Of a DNA stretch of 64,000 nt, positions 26,508 to 36,134 are shown in pieces. Below the pieces are notes generated by a model. That model ran no database searches. It had not been told where the DNA came from and saw only the letters and a program-made list of their open reading frames with translations. The DNA lies in assembly GCF_009847015.1 (NCBI RefSeq), contig NZ_WVEM01000009.1, forward strand, positions 62,001 through 126,000, given 5' to 3'. Each line of letters opens with the position of its first letter. Within the stretch, counting starts at the first letter, position 1. Origin of the DNA: Sunxiuqinia indica (lineage in GTDB: Bacteria; Bacteroidota; Bacteroidia; Bacteroidales; Prolixibacteraceae). A program made the position numbers and the translations under genes.

Positions 26508-28343
26508 TTAAAATGCTTGTCCTACACTAATAAAAAACTGAGGGCTTTTCTTTTCATTCCAAACCGGCACCCCAACATCCAGCCGGATTGGACCAATAGG
26601 CGTGTCAATTCGCAAACCACCGCCGGCAGCATAAGCCAAATCGTTTAGTTGGTAACGATACGAGTCGCTCCAGATATTCCCCCCTTCAACAAAAGCCACA
26701 CCACTCACCCGCCAAAACAGCGGATAACGTAACTCCAGATTGGCTTCCAAAATACTTTTACCCCCTAGTGGTGTGCCGCTGTCGCGCTTGGGTCCAAGAT
26801 CCGACCGACTCCACCCGCGAACAGAGTTGCTACCCCCGGAATAAAACCGATCCTCAACCGGAATAAACCCACTGGTATCAGCCGAACTAATTCCGCCGGC
26901 CATAATGCGTGTTGCCAGCACCCAGTCGCCAATTTCCTGGTAGTGCCTGATATCTCCCCAGAGACGGGTATAACTAAAATTGCTCCCAAACAAATGCCCA
27001 TTCACTTTAAAACCTACTGAAAGATTAACCCCTTCTACGGGCGAAAACTGTGGGTTTGAGTTATTGAAAACCGTTGACAGCAACACCCCCGATTTATCAT
27101 ACGGAAACTTGAAGTCTTCGGCACCGGGCGGTTCGCTATCTCCCTGCTCAACCCGTTGCTCAACATCTTCCAGATAATAGGTCAGGGTGCTGTTTAGCCA
27201 GCTATTAAACCTGTAATTTATGGGAACATTAATACCATAAGTGCGGGTTTCATATCCCGGCTCCGAGCTTCGGGTGATAAACGGATTGAGCGATATTGAA
27301 CTTTTCTTGCTTAAAAACTGGGGCTGAATCCATTTTAAACTCGCATGATAGGGCATTAAAGCTGAATGTTTTAAATACAAATTGATTCGACGAGCCCCAC
27401 CCAAGAATCCACGATAATTCAAATCTAAGTATGTACGAAACTTATCTTCGGTACCATATCCAACTCCAAAACGGGCATCTAGCCGAGGGGCTTCCTCTAC
27501 ATAAAGTTGAATAGGAATTGGGTCTTTAAGCGTTTTTTTATCTTTTTGTGGTAAAACAGAAACAATCCGAAAAAGCTGCAAACGGTACAAATTCTCCCGG
27601 ATTTCGCTGAGCATTGATTTGTTGTAAAGCTCGCCCTCTGAAAACATTTGTTGTTTACGAATAAACCTCGTTGAGACATGCTTATTTCCTTCGATTGACG
27701 TTTCACCGAATTGGCAAATTGGCCCCGGATCTACCTCGTAAAAGATTGGCGTTTTCAGCTCATCTAAGTTGATGTTCAGATCGTAGTTCACCTCAACATA
27801 AGCATAGCCCAGATTTCGGAATGCATTTTCAACGACCTGAACGTCTTCGATGAGTGCAGCATCGCGAAAACGAGTTCCTTTTGTTAATTGCATATCCCTG
27901 AATGCCTTATTTTGAAGGGAGTCCAAATCGATTCCGCTTACAGCATCAGTGGGCTTTATTGCAACACTGTCGACGGTAATCGGTTCTCCTTCCGTAATGG
28001 CTATGCGCAGTTTAACGGTTTTCTTTTTTTCATCAATTTGAAGAGGGTTCAACGAAACCTCCGCATGCAAAAAACCTTCACTCTGATAAATTCGCTTCAA
28101 TCGCTCAATATCCAGATCAACCAACCGCTGATTATATAAAAAGGGCACTTCATTGGTAATTAGCTTTTCGATGTACGATACTTCTTTCAAGGCCATTCGT
28201 TCGAGCAAAAAATCTTCGTCCAGTGTTTTATTTCCATGGAAGGAAATATTTCTGACCTCGTAGTTTTCCTGAGCCAACAGATTAGAATTCCCCCATAAGA
28301 AAAGCCACAAAAAAAATAACAGTCCCCCAAATGATTTTGTCAT
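26508..28343 (-). CDS. tamA: Omp85-family outer-membrane protein TamA-like
   Basis: The 611-residue protein has a signal peptide (ending LLAQ), then POTRA-like modules over residues about 28-270 (YEVRNISFHGNKTLDEDFLLERM and GETSIEGNKHVSTRFIRKQ). A C-terminal Omp85 barrel follows to the end. The barrel shows the conserved NSVRGW motif (VRGF/W in loop 6) and ends in a beta-signal-like phenylalanine (VGQAF). It is the outer-membrane partner of TamB directly downstream. A further BamA paralogue elsewhere in the genome is expected. Confidence 0.9.
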   Translation of the reverse strand: MTKSFGGLLFFLWLFLWGNSNLLAQENYEVRNISFHGNKTLDEDFLLERMALKEVSYIEKLITNEVPFLYNQRLVDLDIERLKRIYQSEGFLHAEVSLNPLQIDEKKKTVKLRIAITEGEPITVDSVAIKPTDAVSGIDLDSLQNKAFRDMQLTKGTRFRDAALIEDVQVVENAFRNLGYAYVEVNYDLNINLDELKTPIFYEVDPGPICQFGETSIEGNKHVSTRFIRKQQMFSEGELYNKSMLSEIRENLYRLQLFRIVSVLPQKDKKTLKDPIPIQLYVEEAPRLDARFGVGYGTEDKFRTYLDLNYRGFLGGARRINLYLKHSALMPYHASLKWIQPQFLSKKSSISLNPFITRSSEPGYETRTYGINVPINYRFNSWLNSTLTYYLEDVEQRVEQGDSEPPGAEDFKFPYDKSGVLLSTVFNNSNPQFSPVEGVNLSVGFKVNGHLFGSNFSYTRLWGDIRHYQEIGDWVLATRIMAGGISSADTSGFIPVEDRFYSGGSNSVRGWSRSDLGPKRDSGTPLGGKSILEANLELRYPLFWRVSGVAFVEGGNIWSDSYRYQLNDLAYAAGGGLRIDTPIGPIRLDVGVPVWNEKKSPQFFISVGQAF

Positions 28344-28362
28344 ATGATGTCGTTTCCTTTAT

Positions 28363-28370
28363 CAAATTTA
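28363..28370 (-). promoter_or_regulatory. -7 box for tamA-tamB
   Basis: TAAATTTG on the minus strand fits TAnnTTTG, 20 bases before the tamA ATG. A TTTA at 28387-28390 is only 16 bases away, so the -33 element is unclear. The rest of 28371-28722 (about 350 bases) holds nothing recognisable apart from presumed promoter sequence for the divergent AI-2E-family gene. Confidence 0.4.
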
Positions 28371-28722
28371 ACTAAATATCCGACTTTAAATTATGCGCAC
28401 TACATCATCTGTTCCTTAACAATACAGATAAGCTGAAGGTTGCGAATATTATACCAGTTAACCAATCTGCTAACAACCAACCACCCTCACTCAAATTTCG
28501 GGGACAATTATCCACACATTTCCCCACTAATGTGTCCATTCAAGCCGAATTGCAATATTACACGGCACTAAGAAGCTGAATTCTATAGTTGGAGACGATT
28601 GGCATAATTCTTTCTATAAAAGTAAACAGCATAAAAACGAACAATGCAATATCCATGTTGGTTTTTTAAAAATAATTCGTCTTTTCTGAAGAAATAAAAA
28701 AAGATCAAATAATTATAGCAAT

Positions 28723-29826
28723 ATGAAAAAACTATCGCTTACGTCTTTATCCTTAACCTTATTTGTCATTTCCATTTTCATATTGACTCTCTTGTTGGCA
28801 CAAGATATCTTGATTCCGTTTGCAGTAAGCGTTTTTTTCACCTACCTACTGTATCCACTTACCGAAGCTATGGAGCGGCGCGGAGTGCACCGAATTATAG
28901 CCATTTTACTTGTCATTATTCTTGCACTAACAATCCTCGGCGGAGCTGCATTGTTCCTATCACTGGAAATATCCAATACCAATATCAATCTGGCAGATTT
29001 AAAACGTCAAGTGAATGGCAAGGCTGATATGTTTCAGGATTTCATGGAGCTCCAGTTGGGAGTTGATACAAGTACCATGGATCTTTATTTGGGAAAAATT
29101 ACTGACAGTTTCTTTTCATCTTGGCAATCGATGGCAGGAAGCGTTTTTACGGCAACAACGACTACTCTTTTTCAACTCGGACTACTTCCTGTTTACATTT
29201 TCTTTTTGTTGTTTTATCGTACCAAAACAGCCTATTTTATTTTCAGACTTGTAGGGCGCAAAAACAAACAAAAAGCACTGAATATCCTGCGTGAAGTATC
29301 TACAGTAACCACACAATACATGGGGGGTTTACTGATTGTAGTTCTGATATTGGCCATTTTAAATTCCACGGGGTTGTTGATTATTGGCATTCCTCATGCG
29401 ATGGTTTTCGGAGTAATAGCTGCTGTTTTGAACCTGATTCCTTACATTGGAACTTTTATTGGCGGCCTAATCCCAATTTTATTTGCGCTATTTACCATGC
29501 AGGAGCCGCTGGAGCCTATGATAAAGATATTTGCTCTATTCGCCGTCATTCAGTTTCTCGAGAACAACTTAATCACTCCCAATATCGTTGGTTCAAACAT
29601 CAAAATCAATCCCTTAGCAATTATTATCAGTTTGTTAACGGCTAATTTGATTTGGGGAGTTGCCGGAATGTTAATCGCGGTTCCGTGCCTAGCCATACTG
29701 AAAATCATTATGCGTAATATCGACCAACTCGAACCTTTTGCCTACCTAATCAGTGACCGCGGCACATCGAAATACGAAGTATCACTCAAGCGAATTTGGA
29801 AAAGAATAAAGAAAAAACACACTTGA
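28723..29826 (+). CDS. AI-2E family transporter (PerM/TqsA-like permease)
   Basis: The 367-residue polytopic protein has about seven to eight transmembrane segments. It shows the AI-2E family pattern: N-terminal paired helices, a soluble middle (residues about 75-150), then helices including IPHAMVFGVIAAVLNLIPYIGTFIGG and NLITPNIVGSNIKINPL, of which the diagnostic parts are LNLIPYIG and ITPNIVG. Family members export small molecules such as autoinducer-2 or act as sodium/proton antiporters; the substrate here is unknown. One base separates its stop from the next gene, so they are an operon. Confidence 0.88.
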   Translation: MKKLSLTSLSLTLFVISIFILTLLLAQDILIPFAVSVFFTYLLYPLTEAMERRGVHRIIAILLVIILALTILGGAALFLSLEISNTNINLADLKRQVNGKADMFQDFMELQLGVDTSTMDLYLGKITDSFFSSWQSMAGSVFTATTTTLFQLGLLPVYIFFLLFYRTKTAYFIFRLVGRKNKQKALNILREVSTVTTQYMGGLLIVVLILAILNSTGLLIIGIPHAMVFGVIAAVLNLIPYIGTFIGGLIPILFALFTMQEPLEPMIKIFALFAVIQFLENNLITPNIVGSNIKINPLAIIISLLTANLIWGVAGMLIAVPCLAILKIIMRNIDQLEPFAYLISDRGTSKYEVSLKRIWKRIKKKHT

Positions 29827-29827
29827 T

Positions 29828-30757
29828 ATGGAAAAGAAGAATCTCAAGAAAAGGGGTAGAAATACCTTTAAAATATTTAAACGAAGCTTACTGAATTTTG
29901 GAGCCAACAACCCGGTAAATATGGCTGCTACAACAGCCTATTTTGCTATTTTTTCGTTAGCCCCAATGTTGGTTATTATTATTTCGGTATTTGGTTTCTT
30001 CACCGGTGATGCAACCATGAGCACCAAGCTATTTAACGAAGTCGACAAACTTATTGGCGAGGAAAGTACGCAAGTTTTAAAAACGGCTATCGATAACTAC
30101 CAAATCACAGAAAACAGTGGAATCGGAGCAATTATTGGAATTGGATTTTTCCTTATTTCGGCAACTACCTTGTTTGCTATCATGCAAAATTCAATCAACT
30201 TTATTTGGCGAATAAAAGTAAAACCAAGCCTAAAACAGAATCTTCTAAAATTAGCGATCGACCGATTGTTTTCTTTTGGCGTTATTTTAAGTCTTGGGCT
30301 GGTACTGCTCATTTCACTCATCATCGATGCTTCCATCGCATTTTTGAAAGACTTTCTATCAACTCATTTTAGTGCCGATTTCATTGTCTTCGCACAAGTA
30401 ATCAATATTGTACTATCATTAGCTATCATCGCCTCAATATTTGCACTGATATACCGCTTTTTACCTGACCTTAGCGTTCACTGGAGTGCGAGTTGGTTTG
30501 GAGCCACATTTACTGCTATTTTGTTCGCCCTCGGAAAGTTTTTGATAGGAATAATTATAGGAAGTAGCAACCTTGGAGCAATTTACGGGGCCGCCAGTTC
30601 GTTTGTGGTAATCTTGATGTGGATCTATTTTGTTTCGATAATATTCTATTTTGGAGTAGAACTAACACATCAATATTCACGCTACTTTAATCACGAAAAT
30701 AAGCCCGTTAAGTATGCAACTCCTTTCGAAATTTCTACTGTTGAAAGTGAAAACTAA
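29828..30757 (+). CDS. YihY/virulence factor BrkB family membrane protein
   Basis: The 309-residue protein has about six transmembrane helices. Family signatures include NMAATTAYFAIFSLAPMLVI (alanine-rich helix 1, proline near its end), YRFLPDLSVHW and GAIYGAASSFVVILMWIYF near the C-terminus. YihY family members were once annotated as ribonuclease BN; they are integral membrane proteins of uncertain function. It is translated one base after the AI-2E permease. Confidence 0.9.
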   Translation: MEKKNLKKRGRNTFKIFKRSLLNFGANNPVNMAATTAYFAIFSLAPMLVIIISVFGFFTGDATMSTKLFNEVDKLIGEESTQVLKTAIDNYQITENSGIGAIIGIGFFLISATTLFAIMQNSINFIWRIKVKPSLKQNLLKLAIDRLFSFGVILSLGLVLLISLIIDASIAFLKDFLSTHFSADFIVFAQVINIVLSLAIIASIFALIYRFLPDLSVHWSASWFGATFTAILFALGKFLIGIIIGSSNLGAIYGAASSFVVILMWIYFVSIIFYFGVELTHQYSRYFNHENKPVKYATPFEISTVESEN

Positions 30758-30967
30758 TCCATCACTATTTATCCAGCTTGAGTGGAATTAATCTTCTTCC
30801 AAATTGAAAGACAAGAATAAGTGGGATTAATCTTTACTGATAATTTTTAAGATCAAATCTCAACAATCATTCTGAACAGAAAGTCGTCGCTGGAAATAAA
30901 ACACAAAAAAAGCCGGATTGAAACCTCAACTCAGCTTTACACTCTGTTCTACTTCACGTGTGTGCTG

Positions 30968-31114
30968 TCATCTGCCCCGAATTATCGAGACTAATATTGA
31001 AATCAGGGCCAACACCAGTAATACGTGTATTAATGCCCCGAGGGAATAGATAAAAAAACCAAAAACCCATCCAATAATCAAGATGACAGCTATTAAATAT
31101 AATAATGATCTCAT
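30968..31114 (-). CDS. lmo0937-family (DUF5670) small membrane protein, 48 aa
   Basis: This short gene reads MRSLLYLIAVILIIGW, then a GFF hinge and a second helix ending in IIRGR. Two transmembrane helices with a glycine-rich hinge and a C-terminal RGR match the lmo0937 family of stress-associated small membrane proteins. ATG 31114 lies one base after the CsbD stop (TAG C ATG), so the two are translationally linked. About 210 bases between it and the YihY gene hold nothing clear except a duplicated GGATTAATCTT-like phrase. Confidence 0.8.
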   Translation of the reverse strand: MRSLLYLIAVILIIGWVFGFFIYSLGALIHVLLVLALISILVSIIRGR

Positions 31115-31115
31115 G

Positions 31116-31304
31116 CTATTTTAATTTATTAATTTCTTCTATTAATTTATCCTTGGTTTTTCCGGTTTTAGCCTGAAGACGCCCAAGTAACTCGTCCTCT
31201 TTACCCTCAACATAAGTCAGATCGTCTTCTGTTAATTCGGCATAGCGCTGTTTAAACTTGCCTTTTAACACGTTCCAATTTCCTTTAATTTCTAATTTAT
31301 TCAC
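31116..31304 (-). CDS. CsbD family general-stress protein
   Basis: The 62-residue soluble protein is hydrophilic with the CsbD signature GNWNVLKGKFKQRYAELTED and then GKEDELLGRLQ. CsbD proteins are induced by the general stress response in many bacteria, with no known biochemical activity. It is cotranscribed with the lmo0937-type gene. The 215 bases upstream, to the AsmA-like gene, hold no clear promoter match. Confidence 0.92.
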   Translation of the reverse strand: MNKLEIKGNWNVLKGKFKQRYAELTEDDLTYVEGKEDELLGRLQAKTGKTKDKLIEEINKLK

Positions 31305-31519
31305 AATGGTAAATTTTAATTTATATATTCTGATCGTCTATCTTCAATCTATTGAGAAACAGAAATAGTTTTGTAACCCTTATTGATTAACGATAAAGTA
31401 AAATTCGTGCCAAAACAACTAACCTGCTCTATTACAAAAACATAACAAAAAAAAGCAGGGAATATGTCTGTAGAAATGTTGGGGGTATGTGTGAATAATC
31501 CTACCCAAAATTCTCAGCA

Positions 31520-33073
31520 TCATAAAATCGAGATACTCTTTATTCCACTTAAAACCGATTTCCACCAGTAATTAAAAATCGACTTTTTTTTGTCTCGTTC
31601 GAAGGAAATGGTCCCTTCTCGAAACGATTCTTCTTCTCTCAGGTTCTTTTTATGTAACAAGAACGAGTTTGTAATAAACGACTGAATTTTTTTGTTGGAC
31701 TCATCTTCAGCATCCAATATATGAACATTCAGATCATCATATTCAAAAATCAAATCACCATTTGATTGATTGTTATTATACGTAAAATTGAAGGCGAATT
31801 CCTTTAAATCACCACCCTCTACAAATACAGATGCATTTTGCGTCAGCACTGGGTTGAAAGCCTTGATCGACATAGAGCTTAAAGTGCCCCTAGCCTGATT
31901 TACATGCGGATACTTCTCATTGGGAAATATAAAATCAGCTTTCAACCTCCCTTGATTCATAACCCGAGCCTCAGCGTGCATTGCTGTTTGCCGATCAATC
32001 AAACGATCAATCGTACTCAAGCAATATATTTTTACACGGAGGCTATCAAAAGTAACAGCTCCTTCATCTTTCGAATCTTTAACCCGCTCAGCATATTTAA
32101 CTGACCCTTTCTCAATTGAAATTGAATCACCATGCATTCGAAATGGCAAATCCTGAATCATTCTCATTGGCAATTTAGTATCAGGTTTCTTTGGAAACGG
32201 AAGTCGTTTGTCTTTAAATGCATCTACGGAAAGTTCATTAATCTGAACTTCATTAAAGATCAGAGCAGAGTCACTCAGCAACTTGCTAAACTGAAGCTCA
32301 CTCACTGTAAAACCAGCCATAACCAGATCTAACCAGTCGGTTTCAACGCCGAGCTGCTTACCTATTTCATACTTCGAATATCGACTCAAAAAATGCAGCT
32401 CGTCAATAGTCAGCCGCTGCTTATCCGTGTTAAAATCCAGCGATTGACATTCGAGTGCATACAACTGATTTGGCAAATTGTATCGCCCATTTTTCAATTT
32501 GAGGTGCACGCCTTCAAACGAGTTTTGCTTGAATACAAACTGTCCGTCAGAAGATTTTGAACTAATGTTGTAAAGATTAAAATCCAATGTTCCTGCAAAA
32601 ACAGTGTCTAACCGTTCGTCGCTATTTTTCAAAAAAGAGATCTCACCACCCACAATTTCCAACTCGTCCAGCGCAAACTTCTGTTTAGGCATTTCCGACC
32701 AACTCCCTGAAACATGATCCGGATCATTCGACATCGTAAGTTGAGCCACGGGGTTTAAAATAAACACCCGACCTGCTGCAATTTCATCTCGGGTCAACCA
32801 TGGCCATAGTCTAATTCCGCTCACCGACAGTTCGGTAGCAGCTATTTCTCCATTTCCGGTTGAATCTGCCGCTTCAATCTTACTGAGCGTAACTTCTCTT
32901 CTAAATAAATTAACCGACACGTCCACCTCTTTTATTAGAAATGATGAAATGGGAGCTTCCTGAAGTGTATTCTGAACATATGCAGACAATAAATAATTGC
33001 CGATCAGAAAAAAAGAAACGACAGCAATGAAGAGAATCAGAACTGTCGTCAAAAATTTGTTAAGTTTTTTCAT
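31520..33073 (-). CDS. AsmA/TamB-like single-anchor envelope protein, unknown function
   Basis: The 517-residue protein has one N-terminal transmembrane segment (VLILFIAVVSFFLIGNYLL). The long periplasmic part has beta-rich repeats such as VDVSVNLFRREVTLSKIEAAD and ELSVSGIRLWPWL, read here by their alternating hydrophobic pattern. This architecture resembles AsmA/DUF748-like proteins linked to envelope lipid transport or stress. No catalytic motif is seen. It is much shorter than TamB and has no DUF490 end. Its neighbours (CsbD, small membrane proteins) suggest a stress-related envelope cluster. Confidence 0.6.
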   Translation of the reverse strand: MKKLNKFLTTVLILFIAVVSFFLIGNYLLSAYVQNTLQEAPISSFLIKEVDVSVNLFRREVTLSKIEAADSTGNGEIAATELSVSGIRLWPWLTRDEIAAGRVFILNPVAQLTMSNDPDHVSGSWSEMPKQKFALDELEIVGGEISFLKNSDERLDTVFAGTLDFNLYNISSKSSDGQFVFKQNSFEGVHLKLKNGRYNLPNQLYALECQSLDFNTDKQRLTIDELHFLSRYSKYEIGKQLGVETDWLDLVMAGFTVSELQFSKLLSDSALIFNEVQINELSVDAFKDKRLPFPKKPDTKLPMRMIQDLPFRMHGDSISIEKGSVKYAERVKDSKDEGAVTFDSLRVKIYCLSTIDRLIDRQTAMHAEARVMNQGRLKADFIFPNEKYPHVNQARGTLSSMSIKAFNPVLTQNASVFVEGGDLKEFAFNFTYNNNQSNGDLIFEYDDLNVHILDAEDESNKKIQSFITNSFLLHKKNLREEESFREGTISFERDKKKSIFNYWWKSVLSGIKSISIL

Positions 33074-33128
33074 ATTGGTTCGTTTTTATTGCCCATAAGT
33101 AAAAGCCAATGATCCAAAGGTTGAATCA

Positions 33129-33335
33129 TCAGTCACTTTTACGCTTGGTCATTGGCAATACAATACCCGCCACCAACACCAGCGCACTAACAATCAACGG
33201 AGTCCAATTTGCTTTACTTACAGCAACTTCTGCCCCTAAAACGTTAAAACTTTCGGAGTCATTAAATGCCTGGATTCCAAAAACAACAACTCCTATAATT
33301 CCTAAAATTAATAATACAGTTCCTACAATTTTCAT
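33129..33335 (-). CDS. Two-helix small membrane protein (DUF3185-like)
   Basis: The 68-residue protein has two transmembrane helices: MKIVGTVLLILGIIGVVVFG, and SALVLVAGIVLPM near the end before a basic KRKSD tail. The loop is polar. It resembles the DUF3185-type two-helix proteins often found with stress genes. It lies 55 bases upstream of the AsmA-like gene on the same strand and probably belongs to the same unit. Confidence 0.65.
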   Translation of the reverse strand: MKIVGTVLLILGIIGVVVFGIQAFNDSESFNVLGAEVAVSKANWTPLIVSALVLVAGIVLPMTKRKSD

Positions 33336-33627
33336 AATTTTAATAATTAAATGTTTATAGTAACAGATGTATGATAAAACTATGCCAAGCCACCAAATCT
33401 CTTATTTAAAAGTCGGCAATGAGCTGGTTTTGTTAAGGATTAAAGGTTTATTGCGCTAATTGTAGCAAGTAAAAGCCGGCTGACTTTTATTGCATATTGT
33501 TTTCTACAACATGAGGTAGACATTCCTCACTAATGACAAGATGTGATGCTACAAATCAAACATTTAAACCATTGCTCTATTTTGGCGTTCAAATTGATAA
33601 TCCAGAAAATATAAATCATAGATAAAC

Positions 33628-35169
33628 ATGGCAATCATAGGTACACTCATCAAAAAAGCGGTGGAACTGGGACACGCTTTAACTACGAAAACAGAATACC
33701 AAAAAGAACAGGAGCATGTTCTTCGGGAACTATTGATAAAAGCTGCCAACACCAGCTTTGGTAAACATTATCAGTTTGCAGACTTGTTGCTGGCTCAGGA
33801 TCTGCCCAAAGCATTTGCCTCTCAGATTCCGTTTTTCGACTACAACAGCATGCATCAGGAGTGGTGGCACAGGCTGTACGAAGGAGAGGAAAACGTAAGC
33901 TGGCCCGGAAGACCGCTTTACTTTGCCCTAAGTTCAGGAACTACCGGCAAGCAAAGCAAACGGATTCCAGTAAGCGACGAAATGCTAAACGCCATTCGTA
34001 TGGCTGGAATCAAACAGGTTGGCGCAACCGCTAATTTCAACTTACCTGCTTCTTTTTTTGAAAAAGAAATCCTGATGCTGGGTAGTTCAACCAAACTCAA
34101 CGAAAATAACGGATACCTTGAGGGCGAAATTAGTGGGATTAGTGCTGGAAACATACCACCTTGGTTTAAAGGATTCTATCGTCCCGGTGAAGAAATTTCG
34201 AAAATTAAAGACTGGGATGAACGGGTACTTGAGATTTCCAAGAGGGCTAAAAACTGGGACATTGGAGCCATCAGTGGTATCCCATCGTGGCTGGAGCTTA
34301 TGTTGAAAAAGGTAATTGAATATCACAGCGTTGACAACATCCATGACATCTGGCCCAACCTACAGGTCTATACAACGGGAGGTGTTGCTTTTGAGCCTTT
34401 TGAAAAAAATTTTAACGAACTACTAGCCCATCCGATAACCATTATCGACACCTACTTTGCTTCGGAAGGATTTATCGCATTTCAACAGCGCCCCGAAACA
34501 CGGGCTATGAAGTTGTTGATCGACAATGGCATTTACTATGAGTTTGTACCTTTCAAACAAGAATACCTAAATAATGACGGAACTCTGAAAGGCAACGCGC
34601 CAGCATTAAATCTGACCGAAGTGGAAGAAGGAGTGGATTACATATTGGTCATCAGCACGGTGTCGGGACTTTGGCGCTATATGATTGGAGATACCATTCA
34701 GTTTACCGATGTCGACCGGGCAGAAATTAAAATAACAGGCCGAACCAAGTTTTTCCTAAATGTAGTGGGTTCCCAACTTTCGGTCAACAAAATGAATGAT
34801 GCCATTCTTGAATTGGAGGATGAATTAAATCTGAAGATTTCAGAGTTTACCGTTTCTGCGGTGAAAATTGCCGACGAATATCATCATGTATGGTACCTGG
34901 CATGCGACAATGAGATTAATAATAAAGAATTGGCAGAAACACTGGATCAAAAGCTAAAGCAAGCCAACAAAAACTATGGCGTCGCACGATCAAAAGCGTT
35001 AAAAGGAGTGATTGTAAAAACAGTTCCTGCAGACTGTTTCCACGACTGGAACGCGCAGCAAAAGGCAAAAGGCGGGCAAGTAAAAATGGTGAAAGTGATG
35101 AAAGAAGAACAATTCAAAGAATGGGAATCGTTTGCTGAAAAATGGGTTGCCGAGAATACAAACTCCTAA
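33628..35169 (+). CDS. GH3 (auxin-responsive promoter) family adenylate-forming protein
   Basis: The 513-residue protein matches bacterial GH3 family members over its full length. The ATP/AMP-binding signature ALSSGTTGKQSKRIPVS is at about residue 97. Further motifs are TYFASEGFIAF (about 270) and the GLWRYMIGDTIQFTD hinge (about 350), followed by a C-terminal subdomain. Plant GH3 enzymes adenylate jasmonate, auxin or benzoate and couple them to amino acids; the bacterial substrate is unknown. It stands alone between a stress cluster and a small lipoprotein. Confidence 0.88.
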   Translation: MAIIGTLIKKAVELGHALTTKTEYQKEQEHVLRELLIKAANTSFGKHYQFADLLLAQDLPKAFASQIPFFDYNSMHQEWWHRLYEGEENVSWPGRPLYFALSSGTTGKQSKRIPVSDEMLNAIRMAGIKQVGATANFNLPASFFEKEILMLGSSTKLNENNGYLEGEISGISAGNIPPWFKGFYRPGEEISKIKDWDERVLEISKRAKNWDIGAISGIPSWLELMLKKVIEYHSVDNIHDIWPNLQVYTTGGVAFEPFEKNFNELLAHPITIIDTYFASEGFIAFQQRPETRAMKLLIDNGIYYEFVPFKQEYLNNDGTLKGNAPALNLTEVEEGVDYILVISTVSGLWRYMIGDTIQFTDVDRAEIKITGRTKFFLNVVGSQLSVNKMNDAILELEDELNLKISEFTVSAVKIADEYHHVWYLACDNEINNKELAETLDQKLKQANKNYGVARSKALKGVIVKTVPADCFHDWNAQQKAKGGQVKMVKVMKEEQFKEWESFAEKWVAENTNS

Positions 35170-35605
35170 ACGAATAAAAAAACTCTTAAAGCTGACTATC
35201 CTTGTGGCAGAGCCAAGGGAGTATTACGCCAGCTTTATTTTGCCAAAAAGCCAAAAATCGGATTTCCCTTATTTTCCCACTTTGTTAGTCGAGAGACTGA
35301 CATCTCTCCTGAAAATAAGGGATCAGAATATGAATCCCCGAAGCAGAGCCTCTTGAAATTATTTGATTAAAGCTTCTCACATTGCGATTAAAAAAATTCA
35401 AAATGGTGGAAAACTCCACAATTTGCGCAAATTAGTCTACATATCAAATATAGATCTAAACCTGAATCCAGAATAAAAAACAAACCTCAAAATACACATT
35501 ATCAACACTTTACAAACACACTAAAAAGCAAAGCTATACCTTATGGCACAATTTTCCCTATTGGTAGAATGACAACAATTATTCAATCCCAAAAAAGTAT
35601 TAAGT
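35170..35605. other. Intergenic region with a long inverted repeat
   Basis: No gene is supported here. A perfect 12-bp inverted repeat (TCCCTTATTTTC at 35265-35276, GAAAATAAGGGA at 35311-35322) encloses 34 bases. Those include a smaller hairpin AGTC-GAGA-GACT, so the transcript could fold into a two-level structure. There is no trailing T run, so it is not a usual terminator for the GH3 gene. Confidence 0.5.
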
Positions 35606-36025
35606 ATGAAAACAAAATTGACAATTACATTTGTTATGGCATTATTCGTTAGCAGTATTTTTATTGCATGCCAACCTCAGCCAAAAAAAGACAATTTAGG
35701 AGACAAGATAGAAGCGGAGCTCAATCAACTCGAACAAGACTTAGAGGACATGGATTCGAGCGATCCTGATTTTGGTGATAAACTTGAACAACGACTTGAA
35801 GAGTTTGATGAGTCGATGGAAGAATTCGGCGAAAAAATTGAAGAAGGCGGCGAAGATGTCACTGACGAGGTGAAAGAGACATACAACGATGTTATGAACA
35901 AGAGTCAGTCGCTTCATGAAAAACTGAAAGACTGGACCGACGAAGCTGGTGACGAATTAGAAGATGCCGGTGATGAAATAAAAGATGAGTTTAACGACTT
36001 AAAGGAATCGCTAAAGAACGACTAG
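35606..36025 (+). CDS. Small acidic helical lipoprotein
   Basis: The 139-residue lipoprotein (lipobox FIACQ, cysteine at residue 22) is extremely rich in D and E. It has the periodic hydrophobic pattern of long amphipathic helices or coiled coil (LEQDLEDMD, EFGEKIEEGGEDV, EAGDELEDAGDEIKDEF). No enzyme motif is present. Some LEA- or YtxH/apolipoprotein-like stress proteins have this repeating pattern, but no family is certain. It is monocistronic, with a strong terminator 70 bases on. Confidence 0.7.
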   Translation: MKTKLTITFVMALFVSSIFIACQPQPKKDNLGDKIEAELNQLEQDLEDMDSSDPDFGDKLEQRLEEFDESMEEFGEKIEEGGEDVTDEVKETYNDVMNKSQSLHEKLKDWTDEAGDELEDAGDEIKDEFNDLKESLKND

Positions 36026-36094
36026 GATGTAAGATAATTGTAAAGACAATCTCGATTGTTCATTGAGTTTAGTTAGTCTAGGATAGACAATGAC

Positions 36095-36124
36095 ACGGGC
36101 AGGAAAGATTTCCTGCCCGTTTTA
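36095..36124 (+). terminator. Terminator of the acidic lipoprotein gene
   Basis: ACGGGCAGGAAA and TTTCCTGCCCGT form a near loop-less stem followed by TTTTA. It ends 10 bases before the MscS start at 36135, so an in-frame upstream MscS start at 36090 would lie inside the terminator and is rejected. Confidence 0.88.
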
Positions 36125-36134
36125 TACGAAGAAG

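Noticed and set aside
36090-36134. Upstream start for the MscS gene
   Set aside because: It would begin ahead of and run through the strong terminator hairpin at 36095-36124; ATG 36135 starts at the normal MscS N-terminus.
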